A stretch of DNA of 64,000 bases from Coffea arabica (GCF_036785885.1 NC_092326.1:41936287-42000286); one strand, 5' to 3'; shown: positions 48,125-60,434, numbered from the stretch's first letter. Notes: generated from the letters alone by a model not told the origin. Numbers and translations are program-made.

Positions 48125-51100
48125 ATGATGGCTAGTATAAAGGGTGTACCAATCTGCAAGGCTTGTTGTGCGACCAATAATAATCACCGTCATTGCTACT
48201 ATTACTCCAAACAAGTTGGTCTTTCAGAATCTGGGTCTAGGAATTTGTTGAATCTGAGAGTGCAGAACAAATGGGAATGTAGATTGGGGGGTGTATTGAC
48301 AAAGACCCAGACGGCAACTACACCAGTAGAGGAAAATGACAAGCCTTCTGTTGATGGAAATGGAGAGACTCAGATCACAGAGACAAGGAGATTTCACAGA
48401 GATTTACAATCTCTCCCAAGTGAGTAACTTGATTAAGAAAATATCAGCCCTTTTATGTTTTGGCATTTAGGTGAAACAATTCTTTAGTTTTCTGGGGGCA
48501 ATTTTGATTTGTGAGTTTAAAGTGCAGCTGACCGTGTTTAATTCTTAAAAAAGATTGGAACTTTCTGTTGTAGATTGTAGAATAAGCTTGATAGTTGTAT
48601 TTAAATTAGAATCTGAATGTTTGCCTTAGTGGAAACATGTGTTGATTAGTTTTCTGCATAATTCTGTAAAGCTTATTGGATTCCGGCAGGTCTCTTGGTC
48701 ATCCAAGTAATTCATGTCATGTCTCATGCCAGGTGAGGATTTTACACTTGTTGTGGTGTTTCCTTTGTGGCCCACCTTCCATTTGGTTGGTACCGTGCTT
48801 CTTGCTGCTGAGAAAGAATTGTACTAATATCCTGGAGTCCCCTTTTCTACCAATTTTAAAAATATTAAAGAATTTCATTTTAGCAATGTTAGGTGGAAAA
48901 AAAAAGTTGTCTATTTATAATTTTTGGCATGCACATGACAGATAGCATAATGTGTAAGGAGTAAGAATTGATTACTTGCAGCCACGATGAGCTATGAGGA
49001 GCAAAATAACTATGTTTGGGGCACCAGTTCCAATGCTCTGGTTCCAATGCTTGATATGGGAACTTAAAATTTCTAAGCAATATTCTATCCACATTTATAA
49101 CTAGCGATGAGTTCGACATTCTGTTATATCCTACTTGTGAAGTTTTTTTTTTTTTTTTTTGTCAAAATACTTGTGAAGTTTGTTAGATATATGATTGATA
49201 GTATAGCTTCAGTAGCAAGAATGCAGGACTATAAAAATCTCATCAGTTAGTGCATCTGATTACTTGCATTTATGGTTCACATTTTCCATTTAAGCTTATG
49301 TGCTTTAGTTAAGAAAGCTTCAATTGCAGGACCATTGTCTGCAATTGATCTTTCTTCTTCTCTAAGTGATGGTTCCAAGGTGCGGGTTGCTTATCAGGTA
49401 GGCTTGGCACATTTCATCACCTCTTCAGAATGTTATACTTGCATGACTGATCTTTCTTGCCTCGTGTAGGGGCTTCCAGGTGCATATAGTGAGGCTGCTG
49501 CACTTAGAGCATACCCCGAATGTGAGACTGTACCATGTGATGAATTTGAGGCTGTCTTCAAGGTTTTGCTGTTTGCAATCTCTGTTTAAATATTGTTTGT
49601 CAGTTGATGTTTAAAACGTAATTCTTGTATCAATTTTCCTCTTTCAGGCAGTTGAATTGTGGTTAGTGGACAAAGCTGTACTACCCATCGAAAATTCTGT
49701 TGGTGGGAGTATCCACCGTAATTATGACTTACTCCTTTTTCACAGGCTGCACATAGTTGGGGAAGTGCAGGTGGTCGTAAACCACTGCCTCCTTGGATTG
49801 CCTGGCGTTAGAAAAGAGGAGCTAAAGCGTGTTTTAAGCCATCCTCAGGTAAGTATTTCATTCTCATGAGCAATATTCTTCCCCCTTCTTCTCCATGCTG
49901 GTTGAGAAAAAAGCCAGTGATGCACCATATATTAAGGTTTAGGCCTCATCAATGTGAATGAAGTTAATTAGTAAATATACCCAAGTTCATATTTCTGAAT
50001 TATCCATCTAGACGCCAAGGTAGTTGCTTTTAAGATACCAGAAAATCATAGTCTAATTAAGGTCTACCAGTATTGATGACTATTATTGTCTCTCTGAAAG
50101 GGATGAATTTCATAGAAAAAGAAAAAGTGTTTGAAAAAATAATGTACAAAATATTTTACTTTATAGCTGCAAATTGGATCTGTTGACAGTTAGTTTCAGC
50201 ACTTTGACTCGGATACACCACAAAAATGAGAAACAAAAACTATTCATTTTGTTTTCAGGCCCTTGATCAATGCGAGATGACACTAAACAAGTTAGGTGTT
50301 ACAAAAGTCAGCACCAACGATTCTGCTGGCGCTGCTCAGGTATTCTGTTCAAGGCTTCTTACGTGTTTGAGCTTTTGACAATAAATCAGATTAATGCCTG
50401 GGACAGATTACAGCAGCTGAACGTGTGAGGGATACCGGAGCTATTGCAAGTGTGCGAGCTGCAGAAATTTATGGGCTTGATGTTCTAGCTGAAAGAATTC
50501 AGGTGACCACAGTATCTGATCTTTGTATCCATTACTTTGCAGTATCCACATTTTATCTTTTTATGCTGCTCATTGCTGGTGAACTATATGATGGCATCAT
50601 GGCCCTTGCTTTAAAGTTTTCTGCTTCTAAATTTGCCACCATGGTTGCTTGAGATAAAGTGACATGCTTTAGGCTTTGACCAGTTGTTCTATGTACCAAA
50701 GTCAATGACCTTGGGCTTTTTTTAGGCAGTGTATAGAGATGTTCTGGTCTTTGAGTTTTAGAAAGATGACAATGCTTCACATATAATTTGAGGATCATTC
50801 TGACTGCATAATCATCTGGATTTCATGCATATTAGATTGGACTGATGATCCCATGTAATGCATAACTCGTCCATTAAGTGGATAAGTCATTTTTTTTAAG
50901 TTTCGTCATGTATTAAGCTGTACAGAATTTGAAAATTTTGAATATGTATAGGAAGAAGGCAAGTAGAAGGATTTGGTTAGTTGTAGGTTTGCAAAGGAAG
51001 AAATAGAGGGTGGGATCAACGCTTTATGTATCTTTATGTTTTACTTTTGCACTTTGAGAGTTTTTTTTTTTTTTTTGGAATTATGGTAGACTATACCACC

Positions 51101-52909
51101 CCAAAATAATGTAACTCAAATAGAAATGTTTAGTATTTTTTGTTTGGGGGAGGGGGGGGGTGGGTATTCCTCCAAATTGAGATTTGATACTTATCTTTTT
51201 AAAGAGTAATTGGTTCTTGACAAAAAGGGGTTTAAACATGTAAAGTGGAATGTGGTCCGTTAATATTGCATAAAATAGGCCAACTGCTCTTGCTTTTGTT
51301 CTACTCAAATATCTGTGAGTATGAAAACTCTAATAAGTTAGATAAGTTATTAGTTCCATTTCTTTATTTACTTTTTCAGCCCTCTGAAATTGGGAGTATG
51401 GAAAAATGTAGGTTCCAAGGCTCGCATTGTTCTATTTGTGGTTTTTTTTTTTTGGCTTTATTGCCTTTTCCTTTTTATTCGTCTCCTTTTTTTCCACAGT
51501 TTACCTTGTTTTTGCACAATAGCTGTTGATGTCACGTGATATTTTGGGTCATGAATTTCACACGTATGTCATCAACATAGTAATCACATTTACAGTCAGA
51601 GTTTGTGGTTTAGAACATCCAAATAGACATTAATTCACTTATAGGTGAAACTAACGAGGGCATGTGTATTTCTTCTAGAAGCACCTGATGCATGCGAACT
51701 AATCCCATGTTTACAATATCCAGAAATATTTAGATGTCAGGATATTGCAAATTTAACTGGCATTTAATAATTGACAAGAGTAGATATTAGTATATCACTG
51801 AACGGAACTTTTTGAGTCTGCCATGCTTGAAATTCCTTTTCGTCAGTCGATTACATTTATTGGTTGATCATTAATATTTGATTGCAATGCACTGACCAGG
51901 ATGACACTGATAATATTACCCGTTTTCTGATACTTGCGAGAGAACCTATAATCCCAGGCAGTGATAGGCCCCATAAGGTATAATCATACCAATGATGTTA
52001 ATATATGTTTGTAGTTGCATGGATTGAAGATATTCATTCGTTTTACTTCCAGACTAGCATTGTCTTCAGCCTAGAAGAAGGGCCTGGGGTACTATTTAAA
52101 GCATTAGCAGTTTTTGCTTTGAGGAACATTAATTTGTCCAAGGTAACCTTAAAGTCATGGTATATTAAGAGTCATTTTTTTTAATACCAAATTTTTGACA
52201 TTGATTTCAATGGAAAATGCAAATGCAGATTGAGAGCCGACCACAAAGATATAGGCCGCTAAGGATTGTTGATGACTCTAACAAGGGTAGTGCCAAGTGA
52301 GTTTTTCCAACTGAGTTTAGAGACCTCCGTGGAGCTATGTGGCATTTACAGTTCTATGAGTAAATTTGATGCTGTATATATATTGGTGATAGTTTCATGA
52401 TCTGACTTAGAGAAGTAAGGTGGATGAACAACTTGTAATGGTTAGGGAGGCTAAAATTAAGATTTTTGCATCTTAATGTAACAATCATCTTGACAGTTGA
52501 CAACAATGTTTTGGTGAAGATGTTTCGTTATGACATATAAAAATTATTCAAAATTATGAAATGTTAATAATTTCTTAAAGTGCAATAGTTTCGTTGAAAT
52601 TTTTGATAATTTCTCCTCATCATTTTGCCTTGACGCTATCATGAGATGCATTTATTACCATTTTCTTAAAATTTTCCAATATCAGGGTTCACATTGCAGC
52701 CTTCATTTTTTTAGGGTTACTCCAGTTTGGAAAGTCTTAATAGCCTCTAAAATTGTGTCTCTGGTCCATGTGACGCATGAATGCATGTCAAGTTTCTTTC
52801 CCACAAAGCTTGTTAGCAAAGTGATGTATTCCTGACAAATACTTTTCTGCTTACACTCAAAATTTGAGTTGCTTCTTCTATTTGCCTTAAATCCTGTATT
52901 TATCAACAT

Positions 52910-52953
<44 letters not shown>

Positions 52954-53705
52954 GCTGCAAACTCGGAGTGACTCGTAACTTCAAACAGCCTTTTCTTGCA
53001 ATGGCCGGCATAAATGGACGATATGATGCAGTGAAGCAAATTCCAAAAAATGGCCTGTTTTGCTTCGCTTTGTATACCCAAAAGATTCATCCATTCTTAT
53101 GTGGTTCGATTGTCCAATCTGATGGCAGGTATTTTGATTACCTCTTTTATGTCGACTTTGAAGCATCTATGGCAGAGCCTCGAGCCCAGTATGCTCTGGC
53201 ACATCTCCAGGTTGGTATTATGCCTACTTGTTGCTTTCTCTGTCCATCATATTCATATTCCTTAAGTGGATGGGCAAATACCATGAGATAGTCATCTGTG
53301 TTCCAAGATCTGATGTATGTGTGTTTTGCTGCTTGAAGAGCAGTCAGAAGATTGTTTTCTCTTTTGATTTCTGAAAATGAATGTTATAATTATGAAGGCT
53401 TGTGGACTGTTTTCCATTTGTTCCCTTCTGACTCTGAAAGGCCGAGCTGCCGCCGATAACTGCTGAAAGGCTTGGGGGTGGGTGATGAAAATAAAGATCA
53501 TTTATACTGCCATTTGTTTAAATGTTTGCTTTAGCCAAATACCTGGAAATTTCCTTCTACACCATCTCTCGTGTTTTTTTTTTTCATATGTTTTTTGAGG
53601 CCTCATGTAAGCATGGTTCTAAGTGCTTTCTTTCACTTCTTCCTGCAGGAAATTGCAAAATTCCTTCGTGTCCTTGGTTGCTATCCAATTGACACAACTC
53701 TATAA
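48125..53705 (+). CDS. ADT: Arogenate dehydratase / prephenate dehydratase (plastid)
   Basis: Eleven exons: 48125-48419, 49330-49397, 49470-49562, 49648-49848, 50259-50339, 50407-50502, 51900-51977, 52053-52142, 52229-52296, 53129-53210 and 53649-53705. They sum to 1209 bases, or 402 residues. The enzyme converts arogenate (and in some members prephenate) to phenylalanine (or phenylpyruvate), the last step of plant phenylalanine synthesis in the plastid. Residues 1-90 resemble a transit peptide. The catalytic domain (about 115-295) includes [41 protein letters not shown] (239-245) and the TRF motif at 285-287. The C-terminal ACT domain contains [19 protein letters not shown] and ESRP (336-339), the phenylalanine feedback site. 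An adjacent ATG at 48128 is an equally good start. The intron-rich structure suggests the ADT1/ADT2 type. It converges on the glyoxalase gene. Confidence 0.96.
49132..49181 (+). repeat. T-tailed 22-base insertion in ADT intron 1
   Basis: TACTTGTGAAGTTT is exact at 49132-49145 and 49168-49181. Between them is T15 and GTCAAAA, that is TTTTGAC plus an A15 tail on the minus strand. It lies about 150 bases before the acceptor of exon 2, in the antisense direction to the gene. Confidence 0.7.
52917..52950 (+). repeat. (GA)17 microsatellite in ADT intron 9
   Basis: An uninterrupted GA repeat of 34 bases, about 180 bases upstream of exon 10. It generates long Ser-Leu or Glu-Arg shadow frames on both strands. 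Confidence 0.92.
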
Positions 53706-54652
53706 ATGAATGCCCCTACAAAATTTGATCAGACTATTACTTTGATTTCCATGGTACAAAGGAAGGTTTCAGCTTCATATCTGTGCGTATACAGTCTTTC
53801 AAGTATTCTGGGAAGACTTTTCCCTACATATGATAAGAGCAAACAAGATTGGATGCCAAGCTTACCCTGACAATATATCTATCGTATTTAATTCTTTTCA
53901 TCTTCCTAGGAAAGTTTCAGACTCAATGTTTAAGCAACAGAATGCTCATACTCTGCAGAACAGGATTTGCTTATGTTGTAACTCAGAGGCAATTCATTGA
54001 ACTTTGTGCTCCTAAAGAAGCCCCAAAATTGAGGAAATTTGGCCCTTCTTCTTTGAAGCAGCTGGACTCTGATGTCTTTCCGGTTCTAGTGCCAGATAAC
54101 TCATGTTGTCTTGACCAATTGCATCTTCCAATGTTAGGGGCTGGGGGATTCCTTGACACATGCAAGTATCCAAGGAATGAAAGTAGACAACTGGTTGATA
54201 ATTAAACGTGTAATTTTTGGTGCTGACGAGCCATCGCATGTCCATATTCTAAGTTCGTCTGTTAAACGGTGGCAACAATACAACTATTTCCTCCACTGCT
54301 TGCAGACTAAATCAACTAAATCAGTCATAAGAATCAAGAAAGATGGTCACGGGCATGCACCAGTTTTCAGTTGTAGAGATGGTGATAGAACATTCACTTA
54401 AATTTTAAATGAAGTTACTGCAAATCATCGGCACTATTTTACCATCACAAGAACAGCAAACTAATATCAATATCAACAGAGACTGAAGTAACTGTTCCAA
54501 AATCATATCTTTTAAATACAGGGCCAGTTGACATAGCATCAAAACACAAGCATTGCACTGCAGTTACACGATAGCTAAAGTTGCAGGCATTATTTATCTC
54601 CTAGTTCAAAGCAAGTCTATCTGATCCATCCAGAAACATTTTCATAACACAG
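53706..54652. other. Convergent intergenic space between ADT and glyoxalase I
   Basis: It presumably contains both 3' UTRs. Frames at 53849-54205 and 54153-54401 have no family resemblance. An unannotated non-coding transcript cannot be ruled out. Confidence 0.55.
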
Positions 54653-56901
54653 TCAGTCTTTCTTTTCAAGCTCCTTCAGAAAATCTTGATTGTCAACCAG
54701 AACCTGTTAAAAGAAAACAACGAATTTGATGAGCTTTCAATATGATGATGGTAGCGCATTTTAAAGCAAAACTAGACAAAGAACATAGACCATATAAAGA
54801 TTATTTATACAGGATCTTCAGTCATTAAACTATAAAACACATTTGACAAAGAACGTGTGCACTGTGCATCCTGTGTGTTTCATACAATAAACCTTCAAAA
54901 TTTAGCCATCTCAATTGTTTTCGCTTGTTTTCTTTTTATGCTTTCAGAATCAAAAAGATGTATTAGCTCCAAAGAACCACTTATTTTCGCCAATTTAGGA
55001 GGAAACTCAAACAAAAGATGATACATTATAATCTGATAAGGTAAGACCTGTAACTCAAATGTGCATGGCAACATTCAAACCGTTCAACCTCCAAATTTTG
55101 GTTGCAACTTGGTTCATTTAATGTCTAAATCACTTACTGTTTTCCAACCATCTGGGTCAACAAAAGACACAATCTTGGTATTGATTCCAGGAATTGGTCC
55201 CGGTTGCCTGGTAATCTTCCCTCCAAGCTCTTGAGTTACAACATTTACGACCTCACCACTTTTATAAACATCATCAGTGCTTATTGCAAGCTGGTGCAAA
55301 CATAACAGCTGTCAATAAGGTAGAAAACAATATGCATCCCGACAAAGAATTACTCGACTTTCAGAAGGCAAATAAAAACCTGTGCGTATGCATTGCCTTT
55401 TGTGTATTCTGTCACACCATAATTATATGTCAATTCCAGCACAGTTGTCTCTTGCTCTTCAGCATATCCCAGCATTGCTATGGTGTACTGCATGGAGGTT
55501 TAGTTTGGTAGGTAAGATCCATATCCTAGGTGAAAAAATAAATAAATAAAAAATAAAAATCCACATTTAAACAAATACAACCTTCTGTTCCGGTCTATCA
55601 GTCTTCTTCACCACCTTCATCCCCAATGCCTATGCAAAACCATACACGTCATTACATTGGACAGTGTAATATTGAAGAACCATTGAACATGGAAGATGCA
55701 ATCCAAGTGAAACAGTAAATTGAGAAGCAGCTTCAATAAGGAGTTGTAATAGGCACTTTAACTTCAAGATACCTTTTCATAGAACTTGATAGAGCGTTCA
55801 AGATCACCCACTCGAAGCATTACTTGACAGAGTGGTTCAGGAGTAGGCCCTCTTTCAATGAGCTCAAAGAGGTAACCGTCTGGATCTTTGGCAAACGCAA
55901 TGACACTTTTACCACCTTTCACAGGTCCAGGCTCCCTTGTGATGGTTCCGCCCTTAGACTTTATATCTTCAGCAAGTTTGTATACCTTCAAACAAATGCA
56001 TCAAAAGAAGTCAAGCTAACAAAAAACTAGAATGCAGAAAGTAAATCAACCAATAGAGAGGCACTTACATCTGGGGTTGCAATGGCAAAGTGGCCAAAGC
56101 CACTACCAATATCATACTTGTCGACCCCATAATCTGCAGGTAAGCACCAGAAAGAATAACCCAGAGATGACATCAGATCCTTTACTTCCCAATGTGCAAT
56201 GACGACACACTTCTAATTGACGCTTGATCTCATAACCCTTTTCTCTTATATTAAAAGCACCATCTGCAATTATTCACTCACCATAGGCTGAAGAAATGCA
56301 TAAAGAAACCAATTCCCCTCACATACAGAAGACATGCAAGTAAATACCAAAGCTACTTTCCCCTAAAAGTTCAATTTTTGCATACCACTTGTTGTATTGA
56401 TCAATAAGATTCAGCATACCCCGCTACAAAAAGTAGGAGCAACAATAAGCACAATATACCGCAATCAAGTGCATAATGTATACTATACCCATCCTCATGG
56501 CAGTAAGCACCAAATTACCAAAAACATTAGGATCCTAAACTTACTGTATGTCAACTCAACCACAAAGTGAGAGTCTTCAGGGCCAAAACCAAGGAAAGCA
56601 TTGGCATACTTCTCCTCAGGAACATCTCTCTTCCTCAGCAGCTTCATCCCAAAGCATTCCGTATAAAACCTACGACGCCAGAGTCACCATTCAACACATT
56701 AAGAACAGAATAAAACTACAAAATCCCATATTCAACAATGGTCAGCTACTTTTCTTTTCCCATAAGCAGTAAAACTTTATACTTGATTGTCCTATCAAGA
56801 TCACCAACGCGGTACACAGCATGTAAAAATCGACGCTTATCCTTCTTTGGCCATTCCAACAACTCGTCACTTGGAACTGCTGGTGCTGCAGACTCGGCCA
56901 T
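54653..56901 (-). CDS. GLX1: Lactoylglutathione lyase (glyoxalase I), two-domain plant type
   Basis: Eight exons on the minus strand: 56901-56783, 56669-56545, 56133-56069, 55985-55773, 55629-55582, 55487-55380, 55290-55138 and 54703-54653. They give 882 bases and 293 residues. The enzyme converts the hemithioacetal of methylglyoxal and glutathione to S-lactoylglutathione, the first step of methylglyoxal detoxification. It starts [20 protein letters not shown]. Two glyoxalase folds lie at about 22-150 and 155-290. The likely metal ligands of domain 1 are His27, Glu78, His96 and Glu144; their spacing (51, 18, 48) equals that of the bacterial nickel enzyme. Domain 2 has Gln157, Glu208, Gln226 and Val278 at the same places, so it has probably lost its metal site. 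No obvious transit peptide, so cytosolic. A 5' UTR intron (56908-57577) is likely. Confidence 0.96.
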
Positions 56902-56907
56902 ATCCAC

Positions 56908-57318
56908 CTATACTTCTCAGCAGCAGATTAGTACCGATTAACGAAGTATTCACAGCAAATAGGACAAAGAGAAAACTTAAGTTTAATTTCATCAGTTTAT
57001 GCTTTACATTGACCTTTATTTATATTCTATTTTTATTCACCAGGAGATTCAGGCTTATATGTTGAAAGAAAAAGTAAATGCAACCCACTTTTCATAATCA
57101 ATATAAGAAAAAGAAATTCCTCATCATATTTTCCCTTGATTATCCGTCTTTTTTCATCATGACAATTATAACGTACAAGTTATTTCCTTTTCTTCATCAT
57201 GACCATTTTATCACCTAAAATCCAAACAAAGGGTTTTGAGAAAAACAAAAAAAAAAATGTAAAAGCAGTAAGCCAACTCCACAGAAAACTCTAGCAAGAT
57301 CACAACTTTGTATCACCA

Positions 57319-57361
<43 letters not shown>

Positions 57362-57577
57362 CTAAAAAAAGCAGAAAATTACTCTTTTTTTTCAAAATAT
57401 AACAACTTTAAAAAGAAAGAAAAAAAAAAGAGGCAGACAAAGTTAATACTTAATCACCAATAAACAAAAATTTACTGAAGCATGGCACAAAATTATATGG
57501 AGAAAAAAAAAAAACAAAGAAACCATATAAATGTAGAAGCAAGAAGATTGGATTATAATTGGAGTGAGAGAGCTTAC
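56908..57577 (-). other. Probable 5' UTR intron of glyoxalase I
   Basis: On the minus strand the donor TCTG/GTAAGC lies at 57577-57576 and the acceptor GTATAG at 56908, six bases before the ATG. The upstream UTR exon would start near 57700. The intron contains a 37-base poly-A run (57322-57358, poly-T in the transcript). Confidence 0.6.
57322..57358 (+). repeat. Poly-A tract (37 bases)
   Basis: The longest homopolymer in the window, within the probable leader intron of the glyoxalase gene. Its length is uncertain, since homopolymers of this size are error-prone. Confidence 0.9.
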
Positions 57578-57978
57578 CAGAGAAAGCGTGAAATAATAAA
57601 TCCGAGAAATGGAAAATCTATGGATGACCTTCAACAGAGTAACCGGCTGAACTACAGTCTTCCTTTTATTTGCTGTGAAGCGTGAACCTCCTCCTCGTAC
57701 ATATCCTAGAATGTACTACAGATGCGATAAAGTTACGGGGCTGGCCATGACGGCCCGTTTATACTGGACCGCGGTTATGGGATGTACTCCTTTTATGAGA
57801 TAGCCGCTAAAATGTCAAATAAACACCGAAACATCAACCCAAAAATTTATAAAAAAAAAAAAGAGCCAGAATTGCATTCTTATCCAGGCTCCGTCCCGTA
57901 ACATTTTGTGAATTATAGTAACATTTTAGTCAAGGAGCAAAGTAGAAAACAATAATTAAGATAGGAGCAAAGTAAATT

Positions 57979-58325
57979 ATGAATTATAGTGTCGGATGAA
58001 ATAAGAGCACCAAAACATTAAGATAGGGCATGGGATTAAAACAAATCAGGTTCACACTTAAGAAAGTATCAATTATTAGACCATCTAGAAGAAGTATGAG
58101 TAAAATATGAACTATTGTATCGATTAAAAAGACAAAAAAAAAAACACGAAACATCAAGTTGGGCACGGGGTTAAAACAAATCAAATTCATAGTTAAAAAA
58201 GTATCAACTATTAGATCATTTAGGAGTCAGAGTAAAATATGAATTATCGTGTCAATAAAAAAAAAAAACACCAAAACATCGTGACGAAATTCATACATTA
58301 AGAAAGTATGAACTATTAGCCCATC
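57979..58325 (+). repeat. Diverged tandem repeat, ~130-base unit, 2.7 copies
   Basis: Units start at 57979, 58107 and 58239. Each begins ATGAA.TAT.GT and continues through A-rich text and CA..AAACAT. Units 1 and 2 share GGCA.GGG.TTAAAACAAATCA, and all three end in AAAGTATCAA.TATTAG or a close form. Unit 3 lacks about 45 internal bases. Divergence is some 20%, so the array is old. Confidence 0.75.
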
Positions 58326-58650
58326 TGTGGTCTCTCCTTGATGAATGTTTGTGTTACGTTAGTTTCATATTTGAATTTTACTAAAACGGAGTTCTTTTAC
58401 GGGATTTTGGAATTTATTTAAAGGCAAAGTTCCAATCTTTCAACTTGATCTTGATGGACCGAGCAAAGAGAAAAAGCCAAAAAAACAAAAACAAAATTGT
58501 GGTTGATATGATAGACACACTTTCATCAATGATTGTTGTTTTGTGCATTTGGGCACACACATGGATACCTTTGATTCCTTTAGATTGTGATGCTATTGCT
58601 ATGAAGTTGTCACTTATCGTTGAAAAGGCCATCAATCGCTAATGAACAAG

Positions 58651-58840
58651 GACTAGGTTTGTTTGGATATCACGTTATTTATAAAGAGGAAAATTATTTG
58701 TTTGCATCACAAACATATTTTTCAATCAATTTTTTTTTAAATCTTTTTGATCATCTCTAAATCTCACTATATTATATCATAAAAAAATACTGCAGTAAAT
58801 ATTTCAAATAATCTCCTGTCCAAATCCACTTTATTAGTTT
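58651..58840. mobile_element. MITE with GTTTGTTTGGATA ends
   Basis: The left end is GGTTTGTTTGGATATCACG. The right end reversed is AAGTGGATTTGGACAGGAG. The right arm reversed reads GGAGATTATTTGAAATATTT, close to the text at 30165-30190 (GGAGATTATTTGGAATATG) and 33280-33300. This shows a repeat family separate from the GTTTGGATTG group. Confidence 0.5.
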
Positions 58841-59831
58841 GAAGAACTTCCTTTTAATCACTTGTACACACACACACAAAAAAAATGTCCTACCTAACAT
58901 TTAGGACAAGGAATAGAATGCACAAAATTGATATGTATTTTCCCCTTAGAATCAGTGGATTACAACTTTAGATTTGTTCTAATTTCAATTACAAGCTTAA
59001 GGATCCCTCGTTCGATCGTTAACGATTAAACAAAAGATTGATTTGGGCCTGGAGTTGAAACTTGGTGTCAGACAAAGAATAGTTTTAGAATCAGAACCTT
59101 TTGTTATTGTTTTTGACGAAACCCAGAGTAGTAGACATCTAGCTCCCTAAATTGATTTGAGAAAATAATGGGCCGATTCTGTAGGCCCTAGTTTAAGGGA
59201 CTGACCCAATTTATAGCACGTTGGGGCATTTGGTTCACTCAACGAAACTGGGGCCCGAAATTTAACTAATCAAGATTACCATTCGCATAATCAGAATTAA
59301 TTGTGCAGCGAATTGTTTTATGACTGTGTTGGAACTGAAAGATGAACTAAACTATTCGATACTAGAATCAAATCCAGTTTTGTAAGAGTTCGTCGAGTTT
59401 GGTTTGCTAACTCGTCGAGTCAAGTTTGAACGACTTTTTGTGTTCAATAACTTTCAAAACAAGTCAAATTTAAATAAAATTTCAAATTCGTTAAAATAAT
59501 CAAACAATTCTGAACACTAAATCATTTACATCCCTAATGCCTGCAATACTAGTTAAAAAATTAGGTGATCAATTTCAAACATTGAAAACATTAATTTTAA
59601 AGGGGAAATGCAATAAGTAAGACTACACACACATATATGTATGTATGTTAGGCTATCTCATTGAAAAATGGTTCGTAGCTTGAAGGCTTATTTCATTGTT
59701 ATTTTTGGCACAGCCGTGAACATGAAGAGCAACATTTGAAAATCATTGATCCTTCAACCCTTTTGCTTGAGAAAAGTTACATGGGGTTTTGTTTATGCAT
59801 ACACCTTCAAGAACAAACAAATTCTGGTAAA

Positions 59832-60346
59832 TCAATGCCACGGTCCACATTTGCACCTTCCAGGATGATCACGCATCGGAGGCATTTCGCAGTGTGGAGC
59901 TTTCAGAAACGGACACCACAATACATCGCACTCCGCCTGCACTACGCAGGGCCTGTCAATCCCCAAAACCCAGTCCTTAAATGCAGGCCAAAGCACTGCT
60001 TCAGTTCCTGGTGATAGACCTGCCATAATTTCTTTTTATTTAGTTTTTTGCAAGCCAAAAAAAAAAAAAAAAAAACAAAAGAGAGTAAAGAGAATTGCTG
60101 ATATACGTGAGAACTAATCATGGTACTATTATACATTTGGTCTGTAGTTTGTCTGTATCATACGGTATCTTATACAAACAAACACTAATTTAGTCTGAAA
60201 AGAAAAGAAAAAAAAATAAACACAAGATGAGTGGTGTGGTTTTGGCAAACTACTATATATAGCATTTTCCTGGAAAGAAAGAGATACTTACAAGACGCCA
60301 TAATGCAAAGCACCGAAAGAAAAGAAACCATAGATTTTGAAGCCAT
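59832..60346 (-). CDS. Secreted six-cysteine defensin-like peptide (80 aa)
   Basis: Two exons on the minus strand: 60346-60292 and 60019-59832. The intron lies between TCTT/GTAAGT and TGGCAG/GTCTATC. Together they give 243 bases and 80 residues. Exon 1 encodes a signal peptide, MASKSMVSFLSVLCIMAS. After it come a Trp-containing spacer and a cysteine-rich domain with Cys at 42, 48, 53, 61, 73 and 75 (C-x5-C-x4-C-x7-C-x11-C-x-C), ending CKCGPWH. Signal peptide in exon 1, a phase-1 intron near the cleavage site, six Cys and a final C-x-C are the usual plan of plant defensin-like (DEFL) genes. Such peptides act outside the cell in defence or in reproductive signalling; which applies here is unknown. 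The second Cys pair is spaced by four residues, not three as in classical defensins, so it is a divergent member. A TATA box lies 78 bases upstream. Confidence 0.8.
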
Positions 60347-60423
60347 TTTTATCCTCTTTTTTACTTCTTTAGGCAACAAGACAAGATGCAAACACGAATA
60401 AAGGCCATGCTTAGGTCACCCTT

Positions 60424-60434
60424 GCTATTTATAT
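60424..60434 (-). promoter_or_regulatory. TATA box of the defensin-like gene
   Basis: On the minus strand the motif is GATATAAATAG, about 78 bases upstream of the start codon. Its fit and position support the two-exon gene model. Confidence 0.7.

Larger units (their letters stand above)
57700..59831. other. Intergenic stretch between glyoxalase I and the defensin-like gene
   Basis: The glyoxalase promoter should lie at the start. The stretch holds a diverged tandem repeat at 57979-58325, a MITE-like element at 58651-58840, and a CA run near 58866. The frame at 58445-58642 has no family resemblance. The last 100 bases are probably the 3' UTR of the defensin-like gene. Confidence 0.5.

Noticed and set aside
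52869..53291. 140-codon plus-strand frame across ADT intron 9 and exon 10
   Set aside because: It reads through the GA microsatellite and the intron. Only 53129-53210 is real coding sequence, and it belongs to ADT.
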